Positions 50,898 to 59,918 of a DNA stretch of 64,000 nt are shown here, piece after piece. Below the pieces are notes generated by a model that was given only the letters and a program-made list of their open reading frames with translations, was not told where the DNA came from and made no database searches. Origin of the DNA: Clostridium estertheticum (GTDB taxonomy: Bacteria > Bacillota > Clostridia > Clostridiales > Clostridiaceae); NCBI RefSeq assembly GCF_011065935.2, contig NZ_JAAMNH020000001.1, forward strand, positions 4,671,001 through 4,735,000, read 5' to 3'. Made by a program: the position numbers and the translations under genes. Each line of letters starts with the position of its first letter. Positions within the stretch are counted from its first letter, which is position 1.

Positions 50898-51587
50898 CTA
50901 TTCTAATATCTTTAGTGGATCAAAATCCAAATAATCACAAGAAGTTACTATATACTCCACGCCCTCTATATTTCCTTCATATAACCTATTTAGTGATGGT
51001 CCATGTAAATGTCCATATATGACCTTTGCCACATTATATTCTTTAATTATACTTATAAGTTTAGTTTCTTCGAATTTATCATTAGTAGGTGGATAATGAA
51101 GCATTACTATAAATTTACTATACCCATTCTTCATTGCCTCGTCTAATGATATTCGAAGCCTTATTAACTCTCTATTATATATTTTCTCATCATGCTCCGT
51201 AAACCTTGCAGCTCCTGGGCAATTCCACCCACGGGTTCCGCATATAGCAAAATCTTTATAGCTAAAAAAATTATTTTGAATGAAATTCATATCTTCATAG
51301 AGCGAATTAAGCTTTGTAATGCTGCTCCACCAATAGTCATGATTCCCTTTAATAAGTATTTTCTTACCTGGGAGTTTATGAATCCACTCCAAATCCTCTA
51401 CGCCCTCTGAAATATTCATTGACCATGAAATATCCCCTGCAATTAATACAGTATCCTGCGTGGAAACTTTTCTAAGCCAATTTTCTTTTATTTTCTCATG
51501 ATGTTTTTCCCATTTATCTCCAAATATATCCATGGGTTTATCTGAATTTAAAGCTAAATGAAGATCAGATATTGCCCACAACGCCAT
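50898..51587 (-). CDS. metallophosphoesterase
   Basis: Calcineurin-like phosphoesterase of 229 residues. All metal-binding motifs are present: AISDLHLAL at the N-terminus, LIAGDISWSM, KGNHDYWW, MLHYPPT and YGHLHGPSLN. This is the DxH-GDx-GNHD/E-H-GHxH pattern of dinuclear phosphatases or phosphodiesterases. It is related to the YpbG/Icc groups, but the substrate is not predictable. The start follows AAGGAGGTATATT. It lies 31 bp after the FlhB-C-like gene and is likely in the same transcript. Confidence 0.9.
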   Translation of the reverse strand: MALWAISDLHLALNSDKPMDIFGDKWEKHHEKIKENWLRKVSTQDTVLIAGDISWSMNISEGVEDLEWIHKLPGKKILIKGNHDYWWSSITKLNSLYEDMNFIQNNFFSYKDFAICGTRGWNCPGAARFTEHDEKIYNRELIRLRISLDEAMKNGYSKFIVMLHYPPTNDKFEETKLISIIKEYNVAKVIYGHLHGPSLNRLYEGNIEGVEYIVTSCDYLDFDPLKILE

Positions 51588-51618
51588 AATATACCTCCTT
51601 CGTTAATTTTCTAATATA

Positions 51619-51885
51619 TTAGTCTTTTTTCATTAATGAATCTATATCCATTACATAAGCAATAACCTTTGCTATTGCATCATATAATTCGAAAGGTATT
51701 TCTGATCCTATATCAACATTTAAAAGCAAATTAGCTAATTCCTCATTTTGGACAATAGCCACTTTACTTTCTTCAGCCTTAAGCAAAATTTTATCTGCAA
51801 TATAGCCCATTCCAGCTGCAGTTACTATAGGCACATCATACCCTTGTTCATATTTTATGGCAGCAGCTTTTTTAGTTTTTTTCAT
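51619..51885 (-). CDS. FlhB C-terminal-domain-like protein (YlqH/FhlB-type)
   Basis: An 88-residue protein resembling only the cytoplasmic part of flagellar export switch FlhB: KKAAAIKYEQGYDVPIVTAA, GYIADKILLKAEESKVAIVQ, then ELANLLLNVDIGSEIPFELY. The membrane part and NPTH cleavage site of FlhB are missing. Such stand-alone forms (YlqH in Bacillus) can replace the FlhB C-terminal part in some species. Here it follows the YlqG-like gene on the same strand, as in Bacillus. The role in this organism is unknown; no flagellar gene is near. Confidence 0.85.
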   Translation of the reverse strand: MKKTKKAAAIKYEQGYDVPIVTAAGMGYIADKILLKAEESKVAIVQNEELANLLLNVDIGSEIPFELYDAIAKVIAYVMDIDSLMKKD

Positions 51886-51984
51886 TTTAACACCCCGCGT
51901 TAATGTTTCAGTTATAATTTAAATTATATTAAATATATATACTCTAGCATATTCAGGATTGATTTTTTTAAATGTTCTATTTTA

Positions 51985-54015
51985 TTATACCTTTAAATTG
52001 AGGGTATTAAAACTTCTATCGTCAAAAAATTCTCCACAATTAGCTAGTGTAAATTCTTTAGCCTTATTATTAACCTCAATATTAACTCTATAATTTAGAT
52101 TAGATAAATCCTTTATTAACTTCTCTTGGCCCAATTTTAAAACTTTAACCCAGAATTTATCGCAATTAATAGCAATATTCATATTATTATTGTTAATTTT
52201 GATATATGCATCCACAGTTCCCATATTTATTGTTTTAACACTTGTAGCAATCTTAACATTCTTACTGTCGATCTTTTTTCCTTTTTTTCTATCATCTTTA
52301 ATAATTAATTTAAATTGATATTCATCATCTTTAACATTTATAGGCAAATCCAATAAATAATATTGTTCCGAAACAGAGTTAAACATTTTTAAATCATTGA
52401 GCTTTTCATGGAATAAATTCATAACTTTTTCATAGCTTTCAGGTTTTATATTGAGTTTATTTTCAATAAGGTCTTTAACAATATTTTTAATCTCATCAGT
52501 CTTCAATTTAATTTGCTCTTTAATGAGAAAATCTGTAGTTATCTTTTCTATATCTTTTTCTACATTATTTATAATTCCCTTTTCTACCTCGGAAATATTC
52601 AATTCCTTTTTTATCATATTTATAATTTCATTAAGTGAATTATTTTTTCCATATACATTAGTTTTATTATTGATAAAACTTTTAGTATCTAGTTCAGCTT
52701 CAATAGCCTTATCCTTTGGTAATATATTTATTGGCAATTCTTCATTTGAAACTATACTTTCTAGTTTCACACCGCTAGTATCAACCTTTGTTATGTTTAA
52801 TTTCGCATCTAAATTTTCTATTAATTTAATATAACTATCTTTACTTAATGATATTTGCGACCCCTTGAAAATTTTGTCAACTATTTCTATTATTGTGCCC
52901 CTATTAAAACTAATATTTCCTGGTTTTATATTTTTATCTATTCCCAAGCCCACATTTAGTTGTGAACTTTTATCTAGTTGTAGTGTTTTATCCAGTTCTA
53001 AATTTTTAATAGTAGAATTTACTACCCTATAATTAACATCCAAATCCTTTAACTCTTTATTTATCAAACTAACTATCCCTTTTAAGTCGTTATCTCGGAT
53101 AGCCTTATCTGCATTCTGAGTTTCATCCACTATTTTATCATTATTTAACATACCCAAATTCTTTGTCTCTTTACTAATATTTTTAAAATCTACATTTGTA
53201 AACCCTTCATTACCTTCCTCTAACTCCATAAAACTATTCTGGCTCCCACCTACTTCGGAGTCCTGTATATTCTTTATAGTATTATTATTTGTATCACTAT
53301 TTAAAAGATAGTTATTAATATCTTTTAAATTATTATATACCGCTGACTGTCCTTTAAATAGCTTTATAAAGCTGTCTAAATTCCCTTTAGTTAGTTCTAT
53401 ATTATTTTCTTTAAATAATAATATCTCATCAATATCTAAATTCTTTAGTGCCTCAAAAAAGTTTTTTAAAGTTTTTGTTATTTCATTTGCCTTTTCACTG
53501 CTGGGGTCTATATTTCTACTATCAAGATATTTAGCAATAAAAATTTCTTCTTTATTAGAATTTAAGGATATCTTTTCTCTAAAATCAACTAAATTTTTTA
53601 TATCAATTATATTATCTTTAGTTAACGGCATATCATGTTTTATCATTTTAAAAAAAAGTAGCGCATCTTCTTTTTGAGTGCCTAGTGACTTCCCCTTACT
53701 GAAGTCTTCTAAGCCCTCATTCTCATTAGTTTTACCTTCTTTATCTTCATATACTAATTTTATTTTAAGCTTATCATTTTCAAAACCTTCTACTTGAAAT
53801 TTAAGCACACTACCCTCAGGAGCTTGTTCCAGTGGCTTATCAAGCTTTGCAGAAAATTGCCATCCATCTAATAATTTTAAATTAACTTCTCCCTTTTGCG
53901 GGTCTGTACTTACTATTCTAGCATTGAAGGTTTCCCCAGCTTCAAAAGATATTTTACTAAAAGCCTTTTTAGCTTGTGGATTCTGTAGTATTGCAATATT
54001 GCTAATTATAGACAT
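51985..54015 (-). CDS. large YlqG-like protein, possibly FliK-related
   Basis: A 676-residue, Asn/Lys/Asp-rich, mostly non-globular protein. The first 100 residues are compact (FNARIVSTDPQKGEVNLKLL and a KFQVEGFENDKLKIKLVYE beta pattern). The middle is low-complexity with helices. The C-terminal 150 residues (QYYLLDLPINVKDDEYQFKL, GTVDAYIKINNNNMNIAINC) resemble the C-terminal hook-length domain of FliK-type proteins. It pairs with the FlhB-C-like gene 99 bp downstream, as YlqG with YlqH. The start at 54015 follows GGGAGGTGGCTT. Function is inferred from the pair only. Confidence 0.7.
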   Translation of the reverse strand: MSIISNIAILQNPQAKKAFSKISFEAGETFNARIVSTDPQKGEVNLKLLDGWQFSAKLDKPLEQAPEGSVLKFQVEGFENDKLKIKLVYEDKEGKTNENEGLEDFSKGKSLGTQKEDALLFFKMIKHDMPLTKDNIIDIKNLVDFREKISLNSNKEEIFIAKYLDSRNIDPSSEKANEITKTLKNFFEALKNLDIDEILLFKENNIELTKGNLDSFIKLFKGQSAVYNNLKDINNYLLNSDTNNNTIKNIQDSEVGGSQNSFMELEEGNEGFTNVDFKNISKETKNLGMLNNDKIVDETQNADKAIRDNDLKGIVSLINKELKDLDVNYRVVNSTIKNLELDKTLQLDKSSQLNVGLGIDKNIKPGNISFNRGTIIEIVDKIFKGSQISLSKDSYIKLIENLDAKLNITKVDTSGVKLESIVSNEELPINILPKDKAIEAELDTKSFINNKTNVYGKNNSLNEIINMIKKELNISEVEKGIINNVEKDIEKITTDFLIKEQIKLKTDEIKNIVKDLIENKLNIKPESYEKVMNLFHEKLNDLKMFNSVSEQYYLLDLPINVKDDEYQFKLIIKDDRKKGKKIDSKNVKIATSVKTINMGTVDAYIKINNNNMNIAINCDKFWVKVLKLGQEKLIKDLSNLNYRVNIEVNNKAKEFTLANCGEFFDDRSFNTLNLKV

Positions 54016-54111
54016 AAGCCACCTCCCATTTTTTGTCATAACAACTTATCAAAAGTTATCAATACTTAATTATCGTATGAAACATATTTTTTTAAAGGGG
54101 ACAGTTAAAAA

Positions 54112-54147
54112 ACAAAGCCAAAATATTAACTTCAGCTTTGCTTTTTT
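54112..54147 (-). terminator. terminator of tyrS
   Basis: On the minus strand AAAAAGCAAAGC pairs with GCTTTGTTTTTT across a 14-nt loop and runs into T6. It lies 10 bp past the tyrS stop codon. Confidence 0.8.
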
Positions 54148-54156
54148 AAAATTTTA

Positions 54157-55377
54157 TTATTCTATGATTAAGGAATAGTATTTTTTCTTTCCTTTTTTTA
54201 TAAGTACACTACCCTCTTTAAAATCTGAGTCTAAAAGAGTTGCATTTTTATCTTCAATCTTTCTATCGTTGATAGTTAATCCACCCTGCTCAATAAGCCT
54301 TCTAGCTTCAGCTTTTGATGGTACCACTTTAGTGTACACTAATATGTCCATGAATCCCCCATTTTTCATACCTAAGGGTATAGATACTGTAGGCACGTCA
54401 CTCATATTAGTTCCACCACCAAATAGTGCTTCTGCTGCGCTCTGAGCCTTTATAGCCTCTTCTTCTCCATGGATAAGTTTTGTAACCTCAAAGGCTAAAA
54501 CTTTTTTTGCTTCATTGATCTTTTCATCCTTTAGTGCACTTAATCGTCTAACTTCATCCATTGGTACAAATGTAAGTAAGGATAAGCATTGCTTCACATC
54601 TGTGTCTGCTACATTTCTCCAATATTGATAGAAATCATAAGGTGATGTTTTATTTGCATCAAGCCATAATGCACCATTTTCCGTTTTGCCCATCTTCTTG
54701 CCTTCACTATTAGTAAGTAATGCACAGGTCATTCCATATGAAGATTTACTTTCTTTTCTTCTTATTAGTTCCATACCAGCAATTATGTTAGACCATTGAT
54801 CATCTCCACCTAATTGCATAGTACATCCATATTTTTGATTTAACACTAAGAAGTCATATCCTTGCATAAGCATATAGTTAAATTCAAGGAAAGATAAACC
54901 TTTTTCTAATCTTTGTTTAAAGCATTCAGCAGTTAACATCCTGTTTACTGAAAAATGCACTCCTATATCTCTAATAAAGTCTACATAATTTAAGTTTAGT
55001 AGCCATTCTGCATTGTTTTCGAGTATTGCTTTACCATCACTAAAATCTATAAGTTTCGAAAGCTGAGATTTTATACAAGATATATTATAATCTATTTCTT
55101 CTTTTGTAAGCATTTTTCTCATATCTGTTTTTCCGGATGGATCACCAATCATTGCAGTTCCACCACCGACTAAAGCTATTGGCCTATGACCTGCCCTTTG
55201 CATATGTGCCATAAACATCATAGCAATAAAATGGCCAATATGTAGACTATCTGCTGTGGGGTCAAAACCTATATAAAATGTTACCTTTTCTGTATCTAAT
55301 ATTTTCTTTATTTCCTCCTCATGAGTAAGTTGTTTGATGTATCCTCGCTCGAATAGTGTATCATATACATTTGACAT
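54157..55377 (-). CDS. tyrS: tyrosyl-tRNA synthetase
   Basis: Class Ic synthetase charging tRNA-Tyr, 406 residues. The nucleotide motif is DSLHIGHFIAMMF (HIGH) and the second motif is KKMGKTENGALWLD (KMSKS variant KMGKT). The C-terminal S4 RNA-binding domain carries SKAEARRLIEQGGLTINDRK. Substrate recognition residues occur in YMLMQGYDFLVLNQKYGCTM and QLGGDDQWSNI. It is controlled by the T-box leader directly upstream. The start ATG at 55377 has AAGGAGG. Confidence 0.97.
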   Translation of the reverse strand: MSNVYDTLFERGYIKQLTHEEEIKKILDTEKVTFYIGFDPTADSLHIGHFIAMMFMAHMQRAGHRPIALVGGGTAMIGDPSGKTDMRKMLTKEEIDYNISCIKSQLSKLIDFSDGKAILENNAEWLLNLNYVDFIRDIGVHFSVNRMLTAECFKQRLEKGLSFLEFNYMLMQGYDFLVLNQKYGCTMQLGGDDQWSNIIAGMELIRRKESKSSYGMTCALLTNSEGKKMGKTENGALWLDANKTSPYDFYQYWRNVADTDVKQCLSLLTFVPMDEVRRLSALKDEKINEAKKVLAFEVTKLIHGEEEAIKAQSAAEALFGGGTNMSDVPTVSIPLGMKNGGFMDILVYTKVVPSKAEARRLIEQGGLTINDRKIEDKNATLLDSDFKEGSVLIKKGKKKYYSLIIE

Positions 55378-55422
55378 AAATTATTCCTCCTTGTTTTTAC
55401 CTTTGTATTATTTTCGGGAAAT

Positions 55423-55655
55423 AAAAAAACGCCCCTGTGAAAGGGACGAAATAATTCCGTGGTACCACCCAAATTGATTTAACAATCCGCTCATTCCTTA
55501 TAACGTAAGGTCAACCCGTCTCAGCTTACTACAAAAATACTTTATTTCAGCTTAAAGCTCCAGAATGTATTTCACTATATTCATTAACTAGTTCACACCT
55601 GCCACTAGCTCTCTTAATAATTCCTATAGTTACTTTTTCCCTTCACAGCCTTTTA
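55423..55655 (-). ncRNA. T-box leader of tyrS
   Basis: On the minus strand the T-box TGGGTGGTACCACGG is at 55457-55471. The terminator CGTCCCT/AGGGGCG with T7 is at 55423-55448. The specifier in stem I reads TAC (55567-55569, in GAAATACATTC), a tyrosine codon. Standard T-box control by uncharged tRNA-Tyr. The rest of the gap (55656-55836) is AT-rich, with a small GCAGG/CCTGC hairpin near 55795-55812 after the P-loop gene. Confidence 0.93.
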
Positions 55656-55836
55656 AATATAAACTTTCATTTCATTAATTGTATAGATGTATTTAAAGTA
55701 TATCAAGTTTACTAATCCATCATTTAATCTATTTACAACTGTTTATTCGATATATACATTCATTTTCACCTATTTGCTCTGTTTACAATAAATGCAGGAT
55801 TAAAACCCTGCATTACACTAAAAATCAATTAAATGT

Positions 55837-56247
55837 TTATGCGATATACTCCTTTAAAAATTCCGGAGGGCTTGTAGATTCGCAACTAACATTTACATAA
55901 AAATCCACATTATACTTTTTAGCTAAAGAGTCCATTTTAGAAAACAATTGTGCCGTATGCTCAAGTTTATCATCAACAATATTAAATACACCATCAACAA
56001 AAATGGTATCAATATCGTAATCCTTTGAAAGCATACCGCACAAAAAACCATAAAAATCATTATTACTTTTTAAATTAAACTCATTTGTAGCTACAAATCT
56101 CATTTTTCTGTTTAATTGCAAAACAGCTTTAGTGTCATCATCAATATAAACTATGTTTCCCTTAACTTCATCAACCTTTTCATTGGCAAGTTTAATCAAA
56201 GCTTTAGTTTTACCTGAACCTTTTCTACCGCAAAATACATGAATCAT
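55837..56247 (-). CDS. small P-loop protein of unknown function
   Basis: A 136-residue protein with Walker A CGRKGSGKTKALIKLAN (about 6-22) and a Walker B-like IDTIFVDGVFNIVDD (about 88-102). It has the short alpha/beta fold of a minimal nucleotide-binding protein and ends at SPPEFLKEYIA. It is conserved in other clostridia as a hypothetical ATP-binding protein, to my knowledge. The start follows AGGAGGCGGTTAAC. It lies downstream of the AlbA_2 protein gene by about 120 bp on the same strand. No function is assigned. Confidence 0.72.
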   Translation of the reverse strand: MIHVFCGRKGSGKTKALIKLANEKVDEVKGNIVYIDDDTKAVLQLNRKMRFVATNEFNLKSNNDFYGFLCGMLSKDYDIDTIFVDGVFNIVDDKLEHTAQLFSKMDSLAKKYNVDFYVNVSCESTSPPEFLKEYIA

Positions 56248-56366
56248 GTTAACCGCCTCCTATTTTATCTAACATAACCAGATAATTATTAAACAGGTCT
56301 ACACTGTACGCAATATAGTTATATTCATTATATATTATTCAGAATATTTTTGCAATATTATACTTA

Positions 56367-57512
56367 TTAAATAAAATTCTTAATCCCTGGGAAAATCACC
56401 TTAAAACTATTATCATATTTGGAATCCACAAATATTACTTTACCATATTTGGCAAAGGATTTTTTCATTCGTGCAAAGCCTTTCCCAGATTTTATAAACC
56501 TTTTTCTATCATCTAAAGCAATTAACTTATCATATATCCACATATTTCTTTTTGAATAATTATGAGTATTAATTTTAGTTGAAAATAATAAATTACCAGG
56601 ACTAATTACACTGACGCTATTGTAGTTTATTGCTATTTCTATTTCTCTATAAAACATAGTATAGTCCCTATAAAGTATTGCATTTTTTACAGCTTCATGT
56701 ACGGAAGCTATAGGATAATTTAAAGGGAATATGCTTTTGAACAATTCTTCTACCCTATCTAACATCTCGAGTAAACTTCCTTGCACAATTATAACCTCAT
56801 CAACCTTATTATTTATCTTGTTTACTATCTTAATCATATTATGAGGTATATAAATACTATTAACTTCAGAAAATACCAATAAGCCTCCTAGGGTCACTAC
56901 TCTCTTGTTATAATCCCTTTCAACAAAAGTTATCCCCGTATTATCCATAAATCCTAGTCTATTGTCCTCATTTACTACAATTCCCTTGTTTAAAAAATAT
57001 TTGTTAATTATATTAAAATCCAAACTATTTATATCACTACTTATAATAGGCATTGTTTCGATATTTAAACTTAGATTTTCTTGTAAACAAGAAATTAATT
57101 CATCTTTTCTCATGGTATCTGTTGTAGATCCACGTCTAATATAAAATGCGCCATTTTCCCTTAATTGATAAGGCTTCTGACCACCATCATATATAGTTAT
57201 AATTGCTAAGTTTTTACTTTGATATATCACAAAATCTATGGAAATTGGAATGGGTGGTTCACATCTCGAACTAATAATTTGCTGAAACTGTTCTTCTTTA
57301 AAGTCGTCAAGATTAATACCTATAACTCTTTTTGTCTTATCTTCCACTCCAATAACAATATAGCCTCTTCCCCCACGGGAATTTGCTATAGCACATATGT
57401 CCTTAGCTAATTCTTTTTTGCCACTTTCTATTACTATATCCATTTTCAACTTAAAATCTAATTTTGTACCTTCGTCCCTCTTTAACAATATGCTAATTTT
57501 TTTCGTATCCAT
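56367..57512 (-). CDS. AlbA_2 (Schlafen-type) DNA-binding domain protein
   Basis: A 381-residue protein. The N-terminal AlbA_2 domain (about 8-130) shows EGTKLDFKLKMDIVIESGKK, the AIANSRGGRGYIVIGVEDKT nucleotide-like motif and GAFYIRRGSTTDTMRKDEL. The C-terminal part has the ATPase-like region EAVKNAILYRDYTMFYREIE and ISPGNLLFSTKINTHNYSKR, common in putative transcriptional regulators of this class. The start at 57512 follows TGGAGTG; an upstream in-frame extension is not needed. It may be a regulator or defence-related; no toxin or nuclease neighbour was seen. Confidence 0.83.
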   Translation of the reverse strand: MDTKKISILLKRDEGTKLDFKLKMDIVIESGKKELAKDICAIANSRGGRGYIVIGVEDKTKRVIGINLDDFKEEQFQQIISSRCEPPIPISIDFVIYQSKNLAIITIYDGGQKPYQLRENGAFYIRRGSTTDTMRKDELISCLQENLSLNIETMPIISSDINSLDFNIINKYFLNKGIVVNEDNRLGFMDNTGITFVERDYNKRVVTLGGLLVFSEVNSIYIPHNMIKIVNKINNKVDEVIIVQGSLLEMLDRVEELFKSIFPLNYPIASVHEAVKNAILYRDYTMFYREIEIAINYNSVSVISPGNLLFSTKINTHNYSKRNMWIYDKLIALDDRKRFIKSGKGFARMKKSFAKYGKVIFVDSKYDNSFKVIFPGIKNFI

Positions 57513-57612
57513 ATATTTCACTCCAGCCGCGCTATAATAATATATTATGTTTACTTCCATACAATGTTTCTAAGATAATCTTTCTAAAAAAGCTCAGGTA
57601 CATTCGACAAAA

Positions 57613-57632
57613 GGCCATGGAATACCATGGCC
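57613..57632 (-). terminator. terminator of the GGDEF gene
   Basis: A perfect 8-bp stem, GGCCATGG/CCATGGCC, with a 4-nt loop followed on the minus strand by TTTTGTC. It lies 4 bp past the stop codon. Confidence 0.8.
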
Positions 57633-57635
57633 CTT

Positions 57636-58709
57636 TTATTCGCTTATTACTCTATTTTTTCCTCTCGATTTAGCTTTATAAAGCATTATATCTGCTGTTT
57701 TTAATACTTTATCCACATTTTTATTTCCCCTATAATAGCTTATGCCAAAGCTAGCTGTAATGGAATTCTTTAGATTTTTACTCTTACTTATGGTACTAGT
57801 TATTTGTTTCCTGATATTATCAATTCTATCATAAACTACGTTATAATCTTTAACTTCATGGATATATATAACAATCTCTTCCCCACCATATCTAGCCACT
57901 ATATCTTCCTTTTGCAAATTTTCATTTATAGTATCGGTAACGCAGAGTAAAATTTCATCACCAACTTGATGACCATATACATCATTTACTTTTTTAAAAT
58001 CATCAATGTCCATCATAACTATTGCAAATTCAATAAATGCATTCCTAGAAAGTTTATCTTCTATGGTGTCAAAAAAATATTTTCTATTGTATATTCCAAG
58101 TAACGGATCTCTCACTGAACTTTCTTTAACCTTAGCATACAATAAACTATTTTCAATGGCTATAGCAATTTGATTTGCAATAGAAGAAATAAAATTAATA
58201 TGTTCTTGGCTAAAGAAGTTCCATAGTGTATGTTCAACTATTATGTAACCTGTAAATTTATCTCTTAAATTAATTGGTATCCCTATTATTGAATGTATTT
58301 TATCTTTTATTAAATCCTCTTCCACAAAATCCTTAGAATTAATAACAAATAATTTTCCTTCATCTAATTGTACAAAATGGTCTTTAAACTTTAAATTTAA
58401 ATCCACCTCATAGCTATTTGTAGCCTTAACTACCAATTTGTCAAATTCAAATAAATATATTGAGGAATAGGTTACACCTGAAATACCTATAATCATGTCA
58501 TTAATCATAGATATTAAGTTAGTATCACTAATATTAGAATTAATATATTTGCTAATTTCAACGATGTTGGTTAGATTATCTAACCTTTTCTCTAATTTAG
58601 TATTTTTTTCACTCATAATTTGTATGGTACTTTCAGCGAAATTTTGATAAGTTTCAAATTCTTCAGATAGACTTTCAAACTTTTCTAATAATTCTAAATT
58701 TTTATCCAT
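57636..58709 (-). CDS. GAF-GGDEF diguanylate cyclase
   Basis: A c-di-GMP synthase of about 357 residues. An N-terminal coiled coil (about 1-45) is followed by a GAF-type sensor domain (about 50-185, DTNLISMINDMIIGISGVTY, GIPINLRDKFTGYIIVEHTL) and a GGDEF domain (about 190-357) with MMDIDDFKKVNDVYGHQVGD and ARYGGEEIVIY carrying the active GGEEI signature. The inhibitory RxxD site ahead of GGEEI is absent (QKED), so product feedback is not expected. The ATG at 58709 is preferred; another in-frame ATG 12 bp upstream directly abuts AAAGG. Confidence 0.88.
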   Translation of the reverse strand: MDKNLELLEKFESLSEEFETYQNFAESTIQIMSEKNTKLEKRLDNLTNIVEISKYINSNISDTNLISMINDMIIGISGVTYSSIYLFEFDKLVVKATNSYEVDLNLKFKDHFVQLDEGKLFVINSKDFVEEDLIKDKIHSIIGIPINLRDKFTGYIIVEHTLWNFFSQEHINFISSIANQIAIAIENSLLYAKVKESSVRDPLLGIYNRKYFFDTIEDKLSRNAFIEFAIVMMDIDDFKKVNDVYGHQVGDEILLCVTDTINENLQKEDIVARYGGEEIVIYIHEVKDYNVVYDRIDNIRKQITSTISKSKNLKNSITASFGISYYRGNKNVDKVLKTADIMLYKAKSRGKNRVISE

Positions 58710-58799
58710 GCAATTTAACATTCCTTTTAACTAAATGTATTATTAACCCATTAACCTATAATTAGTATACAACTAAATTGCATAATTTTCTATGGTTTT

Positions 58800-59918
58800 T
58801 TATTGAAAGTTTTTAACATCCCCAGTGTTCATTATTTCTACTTCTACTTCTACTTTCAACTCCGTTTTATTAATAATATTTTCAATTTTTATTTTTGGAT
58901 ATTTCTCATAAAATTCTTCAGTTATATCAAAGATATCTATGCTCATATCCTTGTATTTTTGAAATACATTATTGCAGGCTTTTACAATGTTATTTTCTGA
59001 TTTCTCTTGGATTTTCTTGATATTTTCTTTGGTAAGCGTAATACATTTTTGGGCTTCTCCAAAATCCACCTTAACCTTAATTTTCTTTTTTAAATGAACA
59101 ATATTATCATAATAGCTTATTTCTGTCTTAGTTTTATTTTTTAAAATTTCTAAAGTTATAAATTTATTAACATCACAGGGATTAGTTATTTCTAAAGTAC
59201 CACCTGAAATAGCATTCATTAAAAAGTTAAAGCCTTGACCCTCCTCTCTTGATAGTACGTTAATCATTTTATCCTTTTTAATCACTGCTCCCCCATTTAC
59301 CTCTATTTTTTCATCTAAACTATCTTTTGGGATATCTATTATGGTTATTACACTGGTTTTATCCCCCATACCTCTTTGATTATAAAATTGGTTTAAAGTT
59401 AGTTTTACAGCTCTTGAATATGATCCAATATTATCTATAAGCTGAACTACAAATGATCCAATGTATTTCTCTTCAATCATCTTTAGCGTTATAAGTTTTT
59501 CTGGATCTCCTAAATATACTGCAATATAGGGCCTTATAAGCAATTCCTGATCACGATCTAAAAAATCTATGAAATTATCAATACCGTATTCTGCAGCCTT
59601 TTGAGTAAATATTATGGCCTTATTCTGTGTATAATTAAATTTATAACTAGAAGTAGAATTCATATTTCTAACAGCTTCAAACACTGTTTTTCCTATTCCT
59701 TTATATAAGATTCTCTCATCCGTACCTACAGGCGTTGCTCCTCTTGTTCCCTTAAAAGCTTCACCATACAATATAGGATTACCATCATTATCTACATCTA
59801 TTATTAAGGCAGTAATAAATAAAACTTTATTAATATCCCTATAACTAAAACATGATGACATGCTAAAACAATTCATTATTATTAAGCTTATAACTAATAT
59901 TTTTTTATACTTATTCAT
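58800..59918 (-). CDS. Ger(x)C family germinant receptor lipoprotein (GerAC)
   Basis: Outer lipoprotein subunit of a GerA-type spore germinant receptor, 372 residues. A signal peptide ends in the lipobox MSSC (Cys23), followed by FSYRDINKVLFITALIIDVD. The GerC fold continues with the conserved YIAVYLGDPEKLITLKMIEE-like stretch and a C-terminal DFGEAQKCITLTKENIKKIQ. The ATG at 59918 lies inside the end of gerAA (8-bp overlap), with AAGGGTGATC upstream, so the two are coupled. Confidence 0.9.
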   Translation of the reverse strand: MNKYKKILVISLIIMNCFSMSSCFSYRDINKVLFITALIIDVDNDGNPILYGEAFKGTRGATPVGTDERILYKGIGKTVFEAVRNMNSTSSYKFNYTQNKAIIFTQKAAEYGIDNFIDFLDRDQELLIRPYIAVYLGDPEKLITLKMIEEKYIGSFVVQLIDNIGSYSRAVKLTLNQFYNQRGMGDKTSVITIIDIPKDSLDEKIEVNGGAVIKKDKMINVLSREEGQGFNFLMNAISGGTLEITNPCDVNKFITLEILKNKTKTEISYYDNIVHLKKKIKVKVDFGEAQKCITLTKENIKKIQEKSENNIVKACNNVFQKYKDMSIDIFDITEEFYEKYPKIKIENIINKTELKVEVEVEIMNTGDVKNFQ

